Below are positions 22,855-35,021 of a stretch of DNA of 64,000 nucleotides, piece by piece. The first letter of the stretch is position 1; every line of letters begins with the position of its first letter. The stretch is taken from positions 25,665,114 to 25,729,113 of the forward strand of contig OY998179.1 of the NCBI GenBank assembly GCA_963921935.1. Direction: 5' to 3'. The position numbers and the translations under genes were made by a program. Under the pieces are notes generated by a model, which was not told where the DNA came from, did not search any database, and saw only the letters and a list, made by a program, of their open reading frames with translations. The DNA comes from Galeruca laticollis (Eukaryota > Arthropoda > Insecta > Coleoptera > Chrysomelidae).

Positions 22855-23070
22855 TTAAATCGTGAAAAGGTAGGTGTCCACTTGAGAGTGATGTCCGGAT
22901 ACAGATTTCTCCGAAGTTATTTCATGTTCGATTATTCTAGTTTTTAGGGATCTACAAGTCCTACCAATAGAGGTAGTATCATAACCAGAACAAGAAAGTC
23001 TGTAAACACCATTCCTCTGCAATTTATGTAATTTGTCCTTGGCATTGACCAGACAAGCACTCAAACTGTT
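22855..23070 (-). pseudogene. Penelope-like GIY-YIG endonuclease fragment
   Basis: The minus-strand frame contains KLHKLQRNGVYRLSC, then TTSIGRTCRSLKTRIIEHE. The GVY...SIG pair matches the GIY-YIG core (Tyr of YIG replaced by Ser), followed by the R...R...H residues usual in Penelope-like elements. Penelope endonucleases sit C-terminal to the RT and nick target DNA. No RT is found upstream on this strand. It is a 3'-end scrap of about 70 residues, ended by a stop after YLFTI. Confidence 0.7.
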
Positions 23071-24740
23071 TTAAGAGGGGCCTCCTCACAGGTATATAAA
23101 TCTAAAAACCTACACAATACTAGTTACTTATCTAGTAATTATTTGTTTTAAAATATTTACGATAGATGTCGATAGTAGTACTGAATCGGTATTTACTTAT
23201 TCAACATATTTTCTCTATCTGTCTTTCCACTCTTGACGGTTCAAAGAAACGCATCTCCGAATCAGCTGTTCGGATGTTTTGGTTTCAAATATTTCAACTT
23301 TTTGTGAGCACAGAAACCTTATTTTTTAGGTTGCATCCAAACAAAACTTGCTGATATAATTATTTCCATTTGAGTATAGTTTTTTGTTTATTTAAGTGTT
23401 TTTGAACGGAATAAATTGTTAAAAAGTACTTAAGTAATCGTATCTACTCGATATCAAGAATGAATTATCCTGCAATCCGTATTTCTTAATTTAAAAGCTA
23501 TGTTTGAGGTTATGTTTACAGGATTATTCGATTAATATGAAAATATAAGATAAATAATACTGATTGTTCATTCTAGTATCATCAAAAAATATTTCAACAT
23601 TCTCTTGAAACCCTGTTTTATGAGAATATGGATTTGTTAGTAAAAATGGTTAATTGAAGTGAAGTGACCTTTCAAGTATCTGAATAAAGAAAAATTAAAA
23701 CCGCTCTCAAAAGACAAGAATTATATAATTCATTTTGATGAAAATATCATAGTGATAATTATTAGTATTATCACCTGATACAAGGTGCATTACATATTGC
23801 ATGAAAGGACATGTGCTATTTAATAATATGGATACCAAGTGAACTTTTTTTGTATTAACATTACATTTATATTTAAAAGGATACAATGTATATATGAATA
23901 TATAAATAAACCTTACAGAAAAAACCAAATAAGACATAGGTTCACAATGAAAATATACAATATAAAAACTAATAAAAAAAATTATTAAACTTAAAGGTGG
24001 GATTTTGTTCATAGAAGAGAACATATGCTTTTCCACTGACTAAAGATTTCCACGATATTAATAGCACTCTTGAATCGTTATATTCGTGCCACTGTCCCGT
24101 GTAGGGATGTCAGCAAAATGCTGTGTAGTGACCATTATAAGTGGCTCCCCAGTGATTTGATATAGCGTAGAGGTTGTACATACAAGGTGCATTGTGGGAG
24201 TTGCTAGAAATCAAGAATGGAAGAAAAATTAACATATTTTGAAAAACATTCTACCTTTCAAAATTTGTACCATTTATATTAAGAAAATAAAATGTTTTCA
24301 TCATTATAAATTTTTGTTTGTTTCATGCTAAGAAAATTGAATTGCGGAAAAGTTGCAAATTTATAGTCCATTTAGTCTGAAAACACATAACGTCCTGTCA
24401 CTTTACCTCAATCTAACCATATTTGTATCAGTTTCAGAGTTTCTGTTGGTTGCTTTCAAATTTTATTTGACATATAGGCTCTTTTTTCAACTAAATGTGT
24501 AAATATATTCAATTCTATCTAAAAACAAATAATATAAGCAAAAAGTTTCCAAATTTCTTTATTACACAGAGAAATATTTACTTGTAATACAATGCCTTAC
24601 AGTTAATAGAAAGAGGAAAGTAAGGTAAAGTGAGGAATTTCAATAGCAAACGTTTAAAAAAACTTACAAAGCAACTGTAACGAATAATAAAAAATGTAAA
24701 GCGAAAGATCTGTATTGACAAATTGTATTGTATATATTGT
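23071..24740. other. gap without recognisable gene
   Basis: AT-rich DNA. The segment near 23215-23250 (GTCTTTCCACTCTTGACGRTTCAAA) recurs near 30080, so at least one further dispersed repeat is present. No coding sequence is recognised. Confidence 0.4.
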
Positions 24741-24744
24741 ATTT

Positions 24745-25738
24745 GTCTGAAATTATTTGCTAGTTACCTTTCAGATAGACAACAGCTTGTACGGATTGGT
24801 GGAGTGACGAGTGATCAATACATATGGTGTACCGCAAGGAACAATCCTGGGCCCTATATCGTTCAATTTATATATAAAGGAATTGTTTTTATTAGATAGT
24901 ACAGGACATGTGATTGGTTTTGCTGATGACACAGTTATCATTTACGACAAAGACAACTGGTTCGACCTAAAAAGGAAAGTGGAAAATTACTTAAAAATAG
25001 TAATGAAGTGGTTTAATAAAAAAATACTAACAATTAATTTTAGAAAAACCTCCTACTTACCATTTCAGTGACCATTTTGAACCTCTGGTAATACAGCAAG
25101 ACAACCAAAACGTCATTATAAATCCTGTAACAAACATCAAATACTTGGGAGTAACTATAGATAAAACTTAAAATGGGACTACCACATTAAATACATTGTA
25201 AGAAAATTACAATTTATTCTTTATAGATTTAAGTATTTAAAAAAATGTATACCGCTTAAGTATCTCAAGACTTTATACTACGGTTTAGTGGAAAGCCACC
25301 TTCGTTACGGCATACTTGTTTGGGGTAGTGCCTTAAAAACTCACATGCTTCCTTTAGATGTTTATCAAAAGAAATTTCTTAAGATAATGCTACATAAACA
25401 TTGCACCTATTCATCTGACCTTGTATACAAAGAGGTCAAGATATTAGATCTGCATCAACTATATTTCTTATGTGTAAGTACAAAATTTAACACCACAAAA
25501 AATATATTTGACTTACCTGAGTATTGATACGACACTAGATGGAGACATCATTTTACTGCTCCTAGAATGACGAGTTCTTTATGTCAGAGATCATTTATGT
25601 CTTTAGCACCAAGGATTTACAATTGCATTCCTATAGAATTACAAGTTATTCCTAATATTAACTTATTCAAAAAGAAAGTTAAATTTTTTCTTTCAGAAAC
25701 AGTAAGAGACTTCTATAATACTGTCCTTACCATGTCCT
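24745..25738 (+). pseudogene. LINE reverse-transcriptase fragment (Jockey/CR1-like)
   Basis: Coding-like sequence begins at FASYLSDRQQLVRIGGV and then reads GVPQGTILGPISFNLYIKEL and GFADDTVIIYDKD (catalytic Asp pair). After frame breaks around 25070-25280 it continues with GLVESHLRYGILVWGSA, YQKKFLKIML and a C-terminal PRIYNCIPIELQ segment, ending at VLTMS and a stop near 25738. These are RT motifs 4-7 and the thumb region of Jockey/CR1-type LINEs, in correct order. Endonuclease and ORF1 are missing. It is 5'-truncated with several frameshifts. Confidence 0.8.
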
Positions 25739-26448
25739 AAAGATGCCCAAAAATGCATTTTTATAGTTTGTATGAACCTTAAAACAAAAACACAATCGGA
25801 TATCATTTGAAAGGTTTACTATTTGTCTATACTGGTCCATAGTAACAGACTTATTCTAAGTTCTTTTGTGTTAGGTTAATTTTAATTTTAGTTTAGTCTT
25901 ATAATAAGCAACGTTTTATTGATATGTTCTAGTACCATGCCGAAACAGGTGTTATTACACCTCTCGGATCCCTTCCAGTTAATTTATTAAAAACAAATCG
26001 TATTATTACTTTTCCGTCTAACCCATCTAATATGCGAGAAAAGTATTGGTTTACCCCAAAAAAGTTGGAATTTTGGATTTTTTTGAGTAATTTTTACGTT
26101 TATCAACAAGAACAACACCAAAAAATTGTTTTGTATATTGTCGTCCACTTTTCGTCTTGTTAACACAATACAGCCTCCAAAGTGCAACAAGTCAAAAATA
26201 TTCTGATCGAATATTGTTCAGGACATCTCACAGAAGAATCCTATTGATTTTCAGCTCACTAGATCCAGTACAACCAGTGCCATGGTACTTGAAGTACGAC
26301 ATTTTCGGAGAAATTTCAGTTTGTTAGCACGATACAGCCTCCGGAGTGTATACAAACGACCAATTTCATGATTGGATATTATTCATATCATCTTGTAGAT
26401 GAACCTTGCTGATTTTTAGCTCACTAGAGCTGATACAACGGGTGCTAT

Positions 26449-29400
26449 CAGTGCCGGATTTAGGGTACTTGCGGCCCTAGGCCAAATTAACCCAAGCGGC
26501 CCCCGCCCCGGCCGCCCCTTAGGTGGAAAATTGAAATGTGCCTTATTTCAAGCTCACGTCAAAACAAGTTAGTAGTTGAGATATCTTAAAGATAAACACC
26601 AATTGTAAAACATTAATGGATGCAGGATGCGGATGCTAGCAATATAATATAAAATGGCTTATAGTTATTATATCGTATCCTTTAAGTTCACGATTATGGA
26701 ATTAAAGTATAAAGCAGATTTCATATTAATACATAAAGTTTATTTTTATAATTTTACTTTTTAAAATTGGTACAACATATTAGTTCTAAAAATAAACATT
26801 CACTCACACTGTATGTATTACAGTGAATGTTCACAGTAATGTTCAAATAAATCTACACGCTCACTTTCCTAGCTTTTTTGGCTGCAAAATCTTTAATCAA
26901 CTCGTTAAAGTCTAATGCTTGAAAAAACTCAGAATTTGCCACAAAACTAGCCAAACTAGACAATCGAGAATCTTCGTCAGAAGTCGAATTCCTCAGGTAG
27001 TTTTTTATTCTTTTTAACACGCTGAATGATCTTTCTCCATATGCATTAGATGTCATCATACATAGTAGAATGCGCAAAGCCGTGTCCATATTCGGAAATA
27101 ATGTTGTTAATTGTTTTTCACGAATGAGTTTCAGATACTCCAAAAGTGTATTCCCTGGAGGCTTGGTAATCTTGTTATCATGAGGTTCTCTTTCTTAATC
27201 AAATATACCTTCAACGAAGCCTTTGAACTGTACACACTCTTCTCCAAAGTCATCATCTATGTCGGTTCGATACTTTTTAGCTACAATAGAAGCTTTTCCC
27301 CTTATTTCTTCATTGGAAATTGATGATAAGTTGTTTAAAAACCCAAATTCTTCATTAAGACTGAAATAAACTTCGGACCTTTTATTCAATTCTGAATAAA
27401 GCCTGTCAATTACAACATTGAATGTATTTATCTTTAAGTCTTCTTTTCCATCAAAGTGGGGTTCAGGTTCATCTTCTTGATCTTCGCCAGGGAGAGCTTT
27501 TCCTTTCTGGCGTCTTTTCATTTCAAGAATATAGGTTTCATTTTTAGACAACTCTTTTCCACTTTTTTCGTAGGAATCAAAGTTATCTCTCAGACCTAGT
27601 ACGTACTCCTTTAGAGATTTGTATATGTTGCAAGTCACATTCTAGTCTGTAGCAGTGTTTTGCAATGTTTTGCTACTCTTGTCAAAACGTTGTAAAATAT
27701 CGTACCACATGTTCAGTAAAATAGCATTCTCTAACTTAAAAAATTGTTTAGTGATTCCATTAGCTTCAGCTCGGCTCACATTTGTTTCCCCTTTATCGTC
27801 TGATATTTTTTTTCCGCATTGTAGTAGCTCCAGTAGTTGAGTAAAATAGCTTTTACAGCATGCCATTTGGAAGCCCATCTTGTAATGTTCACTCTTTTCG
27901 GAAGGAGTTTCTTTTCACTACTGCTATTTTTGACAAGGTTTTCCAACACGGCCCATCTTGAAGTAGATGCACTCATGAAAACGTAAAATTCTTGAATGAA
28001 CATAAATAGTTTTGTTACTGCGAAACAGCAATCAGCCGCATGTGTGCCTACTAGATTCAACGAATGAGCGGAGCATGGAACGTACTCAGCTAAATTGTTT
28101 TGTTCTTTTATTATCGCTTGTAAACCTTCATATTTGACTGAAATATTCGAGGCATTATCATATGACTGGCCTCTCATATCGCACAATGGAATATCTAGCT
28201 CTGACAGGGTATATAAAATAATTTCCGCCATGTGTGCTCCAATGTGGTCATGAAATTTAATGGAAGCTATAAATCTTTCTACAGGCGTACCATCACTTGA
28301 AACATATCGTAGGATCACTGTCAACTGGTCTGAATGAGTGATGTCTGGTGTAGAATCAACACTGAGAGAATAGTACTTACTTTTCTTTAATTCATCCACA
28401 ATGACAGAAACTACTTTTTTGTACATTAACTCTATAAACTCGTTACAAATAGTTTTTGACAGATAGCTTACATTTCCGGATCCTGGATTTCCTTTACTTT
28501 CAATATGGGCTTTTAAAAAATCATCGTATTCTGCAACAAGCTCTAATGCCCCCATGAAATTACCGTTTCCTTGGAAACCGAATATTTCTTGGCTCCCTCG
28601 AAAAGCCAGGCCACGGGTGCCGAGAAACTTGATAACGTCTACTACACGTTTTAGCACTCGATGCCAATATTCAACTTCCTTGAGGTAGTTTTCGTGTAAT
28701 GCAGAATCAATTTTTCCTAAAACATTGCCTCGTAAGACGAAGGTTTTTGTATTTAACCTATGTTCCGCACTCTGTTCGTGTTCTTTAAGTCGGTTAGAAT
28801 TTTTCCAGTCATTGAATCCCTTTCAAAAAGAACTATCGTTGTGATAGTGGAATAATTTGAATGGAACACAATACAGGCAGCCGGTAGTATTTGAATACAT
28901 AAGCCACTCTCTTTTCTTCATCTCGCCGTTTGCTAAACGGCTAAAAAACATATGTTCTTTTACTGTTCTTACTTTATCAGGATAATGTCGTTTGGATTTT
29001 GAAAAATCACAATCGTTAATAGCTAGTAAGTGTTTGGGAAGATTTCTTATTACAAAATCCGTCGAATCAACAGATAAATTGCCCCATGAACTAGGATCTA
29101 GAACATTTAAGGTGGATTGAGGCAGGGGCATGGCCGATTGAGTACTAGAAACATTTCTAGAAGTATTTAGATCACTCGAAAAGTCTGTAGTTTCTTCTAC
29201 AGCAGCAAAAAAAAGTACTGGGAATTTGAACATCAGTTATAACATAGTTTTCATTTGGACTATTCTGACTGCTATCTCCTGACGTATTTTTAAAAAAACT
29301 TTCAATTTTATAATTACTTTTTAACAATTTTAAACTTTTTTCTTCTTTGAGTTTTTTAAATTTGCGTTTATATGCTCCACTAGCCGTATGAATATTTTTA

Positions 29401-29885
29401 TTGTTATCGTTCATCATTGTCAGAGCAAAAAGTATTATGTGTTACGTGTTCAGATACCTGTAAAATATGAGTTGACTTCACTGAGTTCACACCACAATAA
29501 TTATTATGACAGAATCACAATCTGTAAACAAAACAACTGTCATCATTCAGAAATCCTATATAAAACACGTACACTAGAAGATTTACTTTCAAGAAGTAGT
29601 TCACTTGCCACTTGCAAAAATATACTGTTGAGTGACGCTGAGTCGCTGACCCTCTCAAAACAGTGTAAACAAAAGAGTACGTTGGTTATTTTACTTAGAT
29701 TTTAGATTGTATTGTTTCAAAAGTCATGTATTCGATTTAAAGTTGCGGTAAGTATTAATTTAAGAAAATGAAATTCAATATTTTTTTTTAATACATTTTT
29801 TTTATGAAACGCTGCAGCGTGCGGCCCCCTTTTGCTTGCGGCCCTAGGCCGCGGCCTAGTTGGCCTAGTGGTAAATCCGGCACTG
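26449..29885 (-). mobile_element. hAT transposon, ZMYM1/TTF-finger type
   Basis: The ends are inverted repeats CAGTGCCGGATTTA (14 bp perfect; 26449-26462 and 29872-29885), continued inward by GCGGCCCTAGGCC-rich sequence on both sides. The flanks carry the perfect 8-bp duplication GGTGCTAT (26441-26448, 29886-29893). A minus-strand hAT transposase remnant fills the middle. The intact ends and target duplication mean that the boundaries are exact, although the gene is broken. Confidence 0.95.
26856..29417 (-). pseudogene. hAT transposase (TTF finger, DUF4371, dimerisation domain), broken
   Basis: In order on the minus strand: a basic N-terminus (AYKRKFKKLKEEK); a TTF-type zinc-finger region (KREWLMYSNTTGCLYCVPF); the catalytic core with YSLSVDSTPD (first Asp), CDMRGQSYDNASN (second Asp) and CSAHSLNLVG; TRWASKWHA; and the C-terminal hAT dimerisation box ERSFSVLKRIKNYLR near 27030. 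The Glu of that ERSF box lies where the third acidic residue is expected. This layout is that of ZMYM1-like proteins, many of which are hAT copies. Frame changes occur near 29230, 28700 and 27830, a TAG at 27642-27644, and another break near 27190. It is inactive. Confidence 0.85.
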
Positions 29886-30116
29886 GGTGCTATGGTACCT
29901 GAAATTTTGGGTTGTTAGAACGATACAGCCTCCGGAGTGTATACAAGTGACCAATTTTATAATTGGTTATTTTTCAGAGTGTCTCACAGGTGAACCCTAT
30001 TGATTTTTAGCTCACTAGAGAGAGTATAACGGGTCCAATAAATCCAGATATACTACACATATACAGCCTATTTTCTTTCTGTCTTTCCACTCTCTCTTGA
30101 CGATTCAAACAACCGT

Positions 30117-30740
30117 ATGGATATACCTACTATGAGTTCCAACTTATATTACAATATTGAAAATGAACTGGGAAAGGTAAATACAATTTTAAACACAAAT
30201 AGATAAAACATGTAATATTTTTAGAATGTAAAATATGAGATTATCATGTTCAAAATCGTTTTAGGAATGGGTAGCCTCTCTTGTAAGATCCATGGAAAGG
30301 GCTGTTTTGGAAGAAAAAGAGAGGGCTACAGAAAATGGACAACTTTGTTTAGTTGGCACACCTTGGATCACAGTGTATGTGGATGGTTCTTGGAGTAAAA
30401 GATCCTATCGCAAAAACTATAATGCACTATCTCTTATGGTAAATATAATTGGAAAATATATGCTATTCATAGCAGTGAGAAATAAATTTTGTGCTATATG
30501 TGCCAGAGCTTCCAAAGGCAATGTTAGTTGTAAAAAAACACATCCGCTATAAAAATTGGGATGAATAGGCTCCTGCAATGGAAGCTGACATGGTTGTGTG
30601 TAAGATTTAACTGCGATGAAAACATGCATGGTGTGAGGTATTGTAAATTTACAGCGGACGGTGACTCCAGTGTATACAATATAGAAAAAGTCAGTTATGG
30701 AAGCTACGATAAAAAATTTAATGTACGAACCATGTCTTAA
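30117..30740 (+). pseudogene. Mutator-like transposase remnant with an intron
   Basis: Exon 1 ends TMSSNLYYNIENELGK at 30176. After an intron (30177-30264) the frame continues EWVASLVRSMERAVLEEKER, then TPWITVYVDGSWSKRSYRKN (first catalytic Asp region, DGSW), and NKFCAICARASKGN with a Cys pair. A frame change after 30535 is followed by MHGVRYCKFTADGDSSVY, another conserved block with a candidate catalytic Asp. The text matches the Mutator-like transposase-domain family common in insects. The end of the protein is absent, and the next bases are a 28-bp tandem duplication. No terminal inverted repeats were identified. The fragment is too short and too shifted to be active. Confidence 0.7.
30177..30264 (+). 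other. 88-bp intron in the Mutator-like remnant
   Basis: Donor GGAAAG|GTAAATAC and acceptor CGTTTTAG|GAATGG. Removal joins L-G-K to E-W-V in frame. Confidence 0.65.
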
Positions 30741-30766
30741 AAAATTTAATGTACGAACCATGTCTT
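30711..30766. repeat. 28-bp perfect tandem duplication
   Basis: AAAAAATTTAATGTACGAAC-CATGTCTT occurs twice, head to tail, at the 3' end of the Mutator-like remnant. Confidence 0.95.
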
Positions 30767-30920
30767 AAAAAATCCCAGCTCACAGCTTGAGATTGCCAAC
30801 ATTTAAGGACAAATACAGGACGACACAAACGTGACTGGGGTACCTCGGGAGTGTCAAACCCGTCCCATCATTGAGGAAGAACGACTTACCTCTCAGGCCC
30901 CCTGACGAGGAATCTGGTAA

Positions 30921-32570
30921 GAGAAGCTCATTTTTTCTTGTAAATATGTAAATAAATAACTAGTAATGGGCAAAAAATGTTTCATAAAAGTAGTAAAAAG
31001 GCAACATTTTGAGTTGTTGTTGTCTCAACGTGGGAATTCTACACATCTTATGAATTAATTTGTGATTATAAATTAAATTTAATACCTGACTTTAATAAGA
31101 ACCTCAAAAAGTTTACTGTTAAACCCAAAAACATTCAAATGTCTTGGCTGAAACCATTACAATACATTACACTTTCCTTATTTTCTGCGTTCCTGATACC
31201 TCTGGTAGCAAACTTTGTAAGTAAGTAAATGATCAATCAAAAAACTCCCCTTATACATAAAATTCCATTTTTCTGATAACACTAAATTGCCTCTTATTTT
31301 TTTTGTCTTTTGCAATTGCGGTTGAAGTAACAGAATTTTGTCGAATGATGTTTTTTTTAAATGAAGCATATTTTATTATAAATAAATAGTAAAACTAGTC
31401 GACAATTCAATATTTAAACTGATGACTATTAAACATCTATCTACAGAATAAAGTGTCGGATATAATATTCAATAGTGAAAAGACCCGGCCATAATGTAAT
31501 AAGTTCTTGCAATGAGAACTTTATGTAATCCTAATAGACAAAAATAAAAACCACGTGCAGAAATGTAGAAGATGATTCGAATATCATTTAATGTAAAAAA
31601 AGTAAAAATGGTTGATTATGATTTACAGTCTCCATACATATATAATAAATAAAAAGTTAATCCAAATTATTTTTCCAACATTGTCTTGAAGTCTTAGAAA
31701 TTCCACTTGAACGTTTTTGGTCACTACATTTCTGGAACGTTTTTATTTATATTCTCAGAAACAAGTAGTTTTGCTTTGAATCATACTAACTAGTGTAACT
31801 TGCAGCCGCGGTCCATACAAAATTAGTTATCATTCATTTAATTTTAGATTAAACAAAGTTTTTCTTGGGGAAGTAAACTTTCAAAATATTGATCAGACAC
31901 AGAATTTGCTATTCAATCCTATTTATTTAAGTGATATTGTTTCAGTTCAGCAGCACAGGCATCAATCACCACACCACTACTCACATGTTCTTGGTTCGTA
32001 AGTACTTATGCGGGTAACAGAAATATATAGTAGATGTTGAATGTTTCTGTATTCAAGATTTTATTCGAACTCATCTTTTCTTTCATGCACTCCAGCTTAG
32101 TAGCATTCGTAATATTAACGCCATTAATAAATGCTACTAAATACTTGAAAACTTACAAAAAGTGTATAAATTTGATTAAAACAGTAGTCAATGTTTCAAT
32201 ATCTAATTAAAGCACAAAAAACTAAAAAGTAAATACCTTGAAATTTTTAATTCCAAAAAGGTATTAATACATTAAGAATTAAACACAAACGAATATATAC
32301 AAAATGCGATTAGTATGTAGGAGACGAACAATTTGGCTTCTATTTGGGTTTTTCCACAAAAGAAACACTGTTTGGACTCAATCTATTGCTTCAAAAATGT
32401 AGAGACCAATTACAGGATATGCACTTATGGTTTATAGATTATGAAAGGAACTTCGATCGCATACAACACACAGAACTAATAAATATACTTTACGAACAAG
32501 GACTGGACCAGAGCGACATCAAACTATAGTTTTTGAGTTATTAACAAAAAGCTGAGGGCTCTATTTTTGT
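30921..32570 (+). repeat. 1.7-kb interspersed repeat, copy B
   Basis: Collinear with copy A (20685-22404). It lacks about 110 bases found in A near 21600-21700. The second hAT inserted about 30 bp beyond its right end. Confidence 0.85.
32320..32529 (+). pseudogene. RTE-like RT fragment in repeat copy B
   Basis: The same scrap as in copy A: GFSTKETLFGLNLLLQKCRD, then FIDYERNFDRIQHTELINI. The conserved A of ERAFD is N here, and the residue after the gap is R instead of G, so the copies have drifted apart. A stop follows DIKL as in copy A. Confidence 0.7.
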
Positions 32571-32611
32571 CGGTTAAAATTTTGACACTTCTTGCCAGTA
32601 GTGTTGCCGCG

Positions 32612-32750
32612 AGACGAGACGAGACGAGAGAAGGCCTTCTCTTGTCTCGTCTCTCCAGACGAGAGAAAATGTGTATCTCGTCTCGTCGAGAGAGGGCGAG
32701 ACGAGACGAGAGACGACCTTCTCTCGTCTCGTCTCGCTTCTCTCGTGATT
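32612..32750. repeat. left subterminal GAGAC array
   Basis: Repeats of (GAGAC)n and (GTCTC)n words on alternating strands, with AGAGAAAATGTGTCTC-like spacers, immediately inside the left hAT end. Such subterminal words are where hAT transposases are known to bind. The density here is striking. Confidence 0.85.
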
Positions 32751-33059
32751 TAAACCAAATATAGTAAAAACCAAGCTAAATTTTAACGCGTTGATGTTAG
32801 GTTCTACTATATTTGACATAAATTGTGTGCAATATATGTCGAATACAACAGAATCTAACCTAAATGAGATACAACTTTGCTTGGTATTTAGTACAGGGTA
32901 GCCCATTAGTGCGACAAAGGTCAATATCTCCTGCACCAATAAAGATAGCAGGTAAACGTTTGACGAAGCTTATAAGGGTTAAGAGGTGCCTGTTTGAAAA
33001 TTATTTTTGTCTATACAGGGTGCTCCAAAAAACCCGCACGAATCAACATTCCTCTTTAT

Positions 33060-34666
33060 TTCAGGTCCCTGTGAAAGACGAAGATATCGTCGAGTGGGAG
33101 TCTTTGAAGTACCTACCATTTAGCTTTTTTGACGATGAACATACTCAAACTTTCTTCAAAAAACTAAACCTCAGGGCAGTACTCCCAAGACGAACAGGCC
33201 TTAGAGAAAAGGTAATGAAAACATATACTTTGGTTTAGAAACAGATATTAGAAGTTTCAAAAGAGAATAAATCGCAAATATCTTTCACAATCGATGGATG
33301 AACTTCTATAAACTATAAGTCCTATTATGGAATAACAGCACATTTTATTGATGAATTTTGGAATCTGAATTCAGTAGTAATAGAATTTTTGCCATCTAAT
33401 GGTAATCATACTAGAAAAGATATTCCAGAAATATTTTACAAATGTGCACAGGATTATGGAATTGTTGATAAATTGCACGGAATCACAGTGGATAATGCAG
33501 CAGCAAATACAACTTTTTTAAAGGAACTGGACAATTTAATTAAAAACGATTGTCCAGATCACTTATTCAACACAGAAGATTGTCATTATAGATGTTTTGC
33601 GCATATTTTAAACTTGGGTGTGCAAGATACATTAAAACTATTAAAATTGGAAAATGAATCCATTGAAGAGAGCGCGATGATGATTTGGCCGAAATTAACC
33701 AAGAGACAGAATTACCGCCTTTGACGATGTTTGTTTAAAAAGAATAAAAAATCTGAACAAATGCAGAATCTGTTGAAAACGTTATGTGATGCTGCCAACA
33801 TAAAATATGTGTCAGTAAATATAGATGTGTCTACAAGATGGAATTCTACTTGCGATATGTTAAATGTAGCGATTCGTTTAAAATAGGCCCTAAACAGTTT
33901 AGTTCAAAGTAACGAAGATTTCAGTCACTTTTTTTAACAGAACCGCAATGGAAATTAATTGGCATTATGTCAATTTTTAAAATATTTTAAATCACTTAGT
34001 ACTACACTTTGTGGAGAAATCTACGCAACATTACCCTTAGTTATAGTTGGTTTTAACATATTGCTAGACAAATTGGAATCTTTATTAATTTCTTTCAATG
34101 ATATAGAAGCCACTAATGTGGAAAACACCTTAATTGAAGCATTTCAAGCATGGAGAGACAAAATGCTGAAGTATTATTATAAAACGAATTGGGTTTATTG
34201 TCCGGCGTTAGTATTAGATCCGAGGCACAAAATAGAGACATTTAATTTGACCCCATGGGGAAGACAAATTAAAGAAGGATCTTTGAAGAAATTTGACGAA
34301 ATCTTCTACTCATTTTACGTAAAACCAACTGCTACTATCGCCACGGCGACGGAAACAGAAACAGAGAAAGATTCATCATCAACAAGTAGTGACGAATTTA
34401 TGGCTGGCTTATATAAAAAACCGAACATTAACATTAACAATAGAGAGGTAGCAAGAGCCGAATATCAAAAATATATAGACGGAGAAAGAGCTGGTCGAAA
34501 TACCAATATTTTAAAATGGTGGGGTGACCATGAGGAAATATTTCCAAATCTTGCTGGAATGGCTAGGGATATATTAGCCATATCTGCTACCAGTGTTCCT
34601 GCCGAAACAATGTTTTTAAAAGCAGGGCCCGTAATAAGAAAACATAGGAACCGTCTTAACGCATAA
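33060..34666 (+). pseudogene. hAT transposase, broken by several stops
   Basis: Nearly all recognisable parts share one frame: FFDDEHTQTFFKKLN; QISFTIDG (first catalytic Asp) followed by TGA at 33299-33301 where hATs have Trp; LHGITVDNAAANT (second Asp); CFAHILNLGVQD; NIDVSTRWNST; YCPALVLDPRHK; then the dimerisation domain NILKWWGDHEEIFPNLAGMA and ATSVPAETMFLKAGPVI with the Glu in AET. At least five further stops (for example 33236, 33722, and three between 33880 and 33960) and a local out-of-frame stretch near 33690 kill it. The family moves DNA by cut-and-paste in the nucleus. Two TACAGGGT-like motifs near 32894 and 33016 suggest a small insertion in the N-terminal part. Confidence 0.85.
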
Positions 34667-35021
34667 TCAGTGAGAACATTGATATGTTTAAACTCTTGGT
34701 ATTCGTGTAGCCTCAAGAAAAATATATTTGTTAAAAAATTATTATTCTAAATTTCAGTGTTCGTAATATATGTATAAGTATTAACTAAATATAGGTGATA
34801 AATGTTTATTTAGCCTAAGTTATTTTTTATTCATGATTATATCAATCTTTTTTGTATCTAGGTACCTATCTGTAATGTATCTTTTAGTTCATTAGTAAAT
34901 TTTATGTTAACTGATGCAATATTTTTTCTGACTCTTCAGAATGAAAATTAATTATCAAAATTGGCGTTTTTTTATTTTTGATAAGATTACATTTTTCACC
35001 GTACTCTTATTTCGCATTTAT

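Larger units (their letters stand above)
26150..30030. repeat. satellite-like tandem repeat interrupted by a hAT insertion
   Basis: Units of about 146-165 bp share GATACAGCCTCC-GAGTGTATACAA (at about 26169, 26333, 29924) and TTTTAGCTCACTAGA (at about 26250, 26414, 30005). The 3437-bp hAT and its 8-bp duplication sit inside one unit. With the insertion subtracted, the spacing of the boxes (3591 minus 3445, i.e. 146 bp) is that of a normal unit. Confidence 0.8.

Noticed and set aside
26856..29417. ZMYM1-like host gene
   Set aside because: Exact terminal repeats and an 8-bp target duplication show it to be a hAT copy, and the frame is broken.
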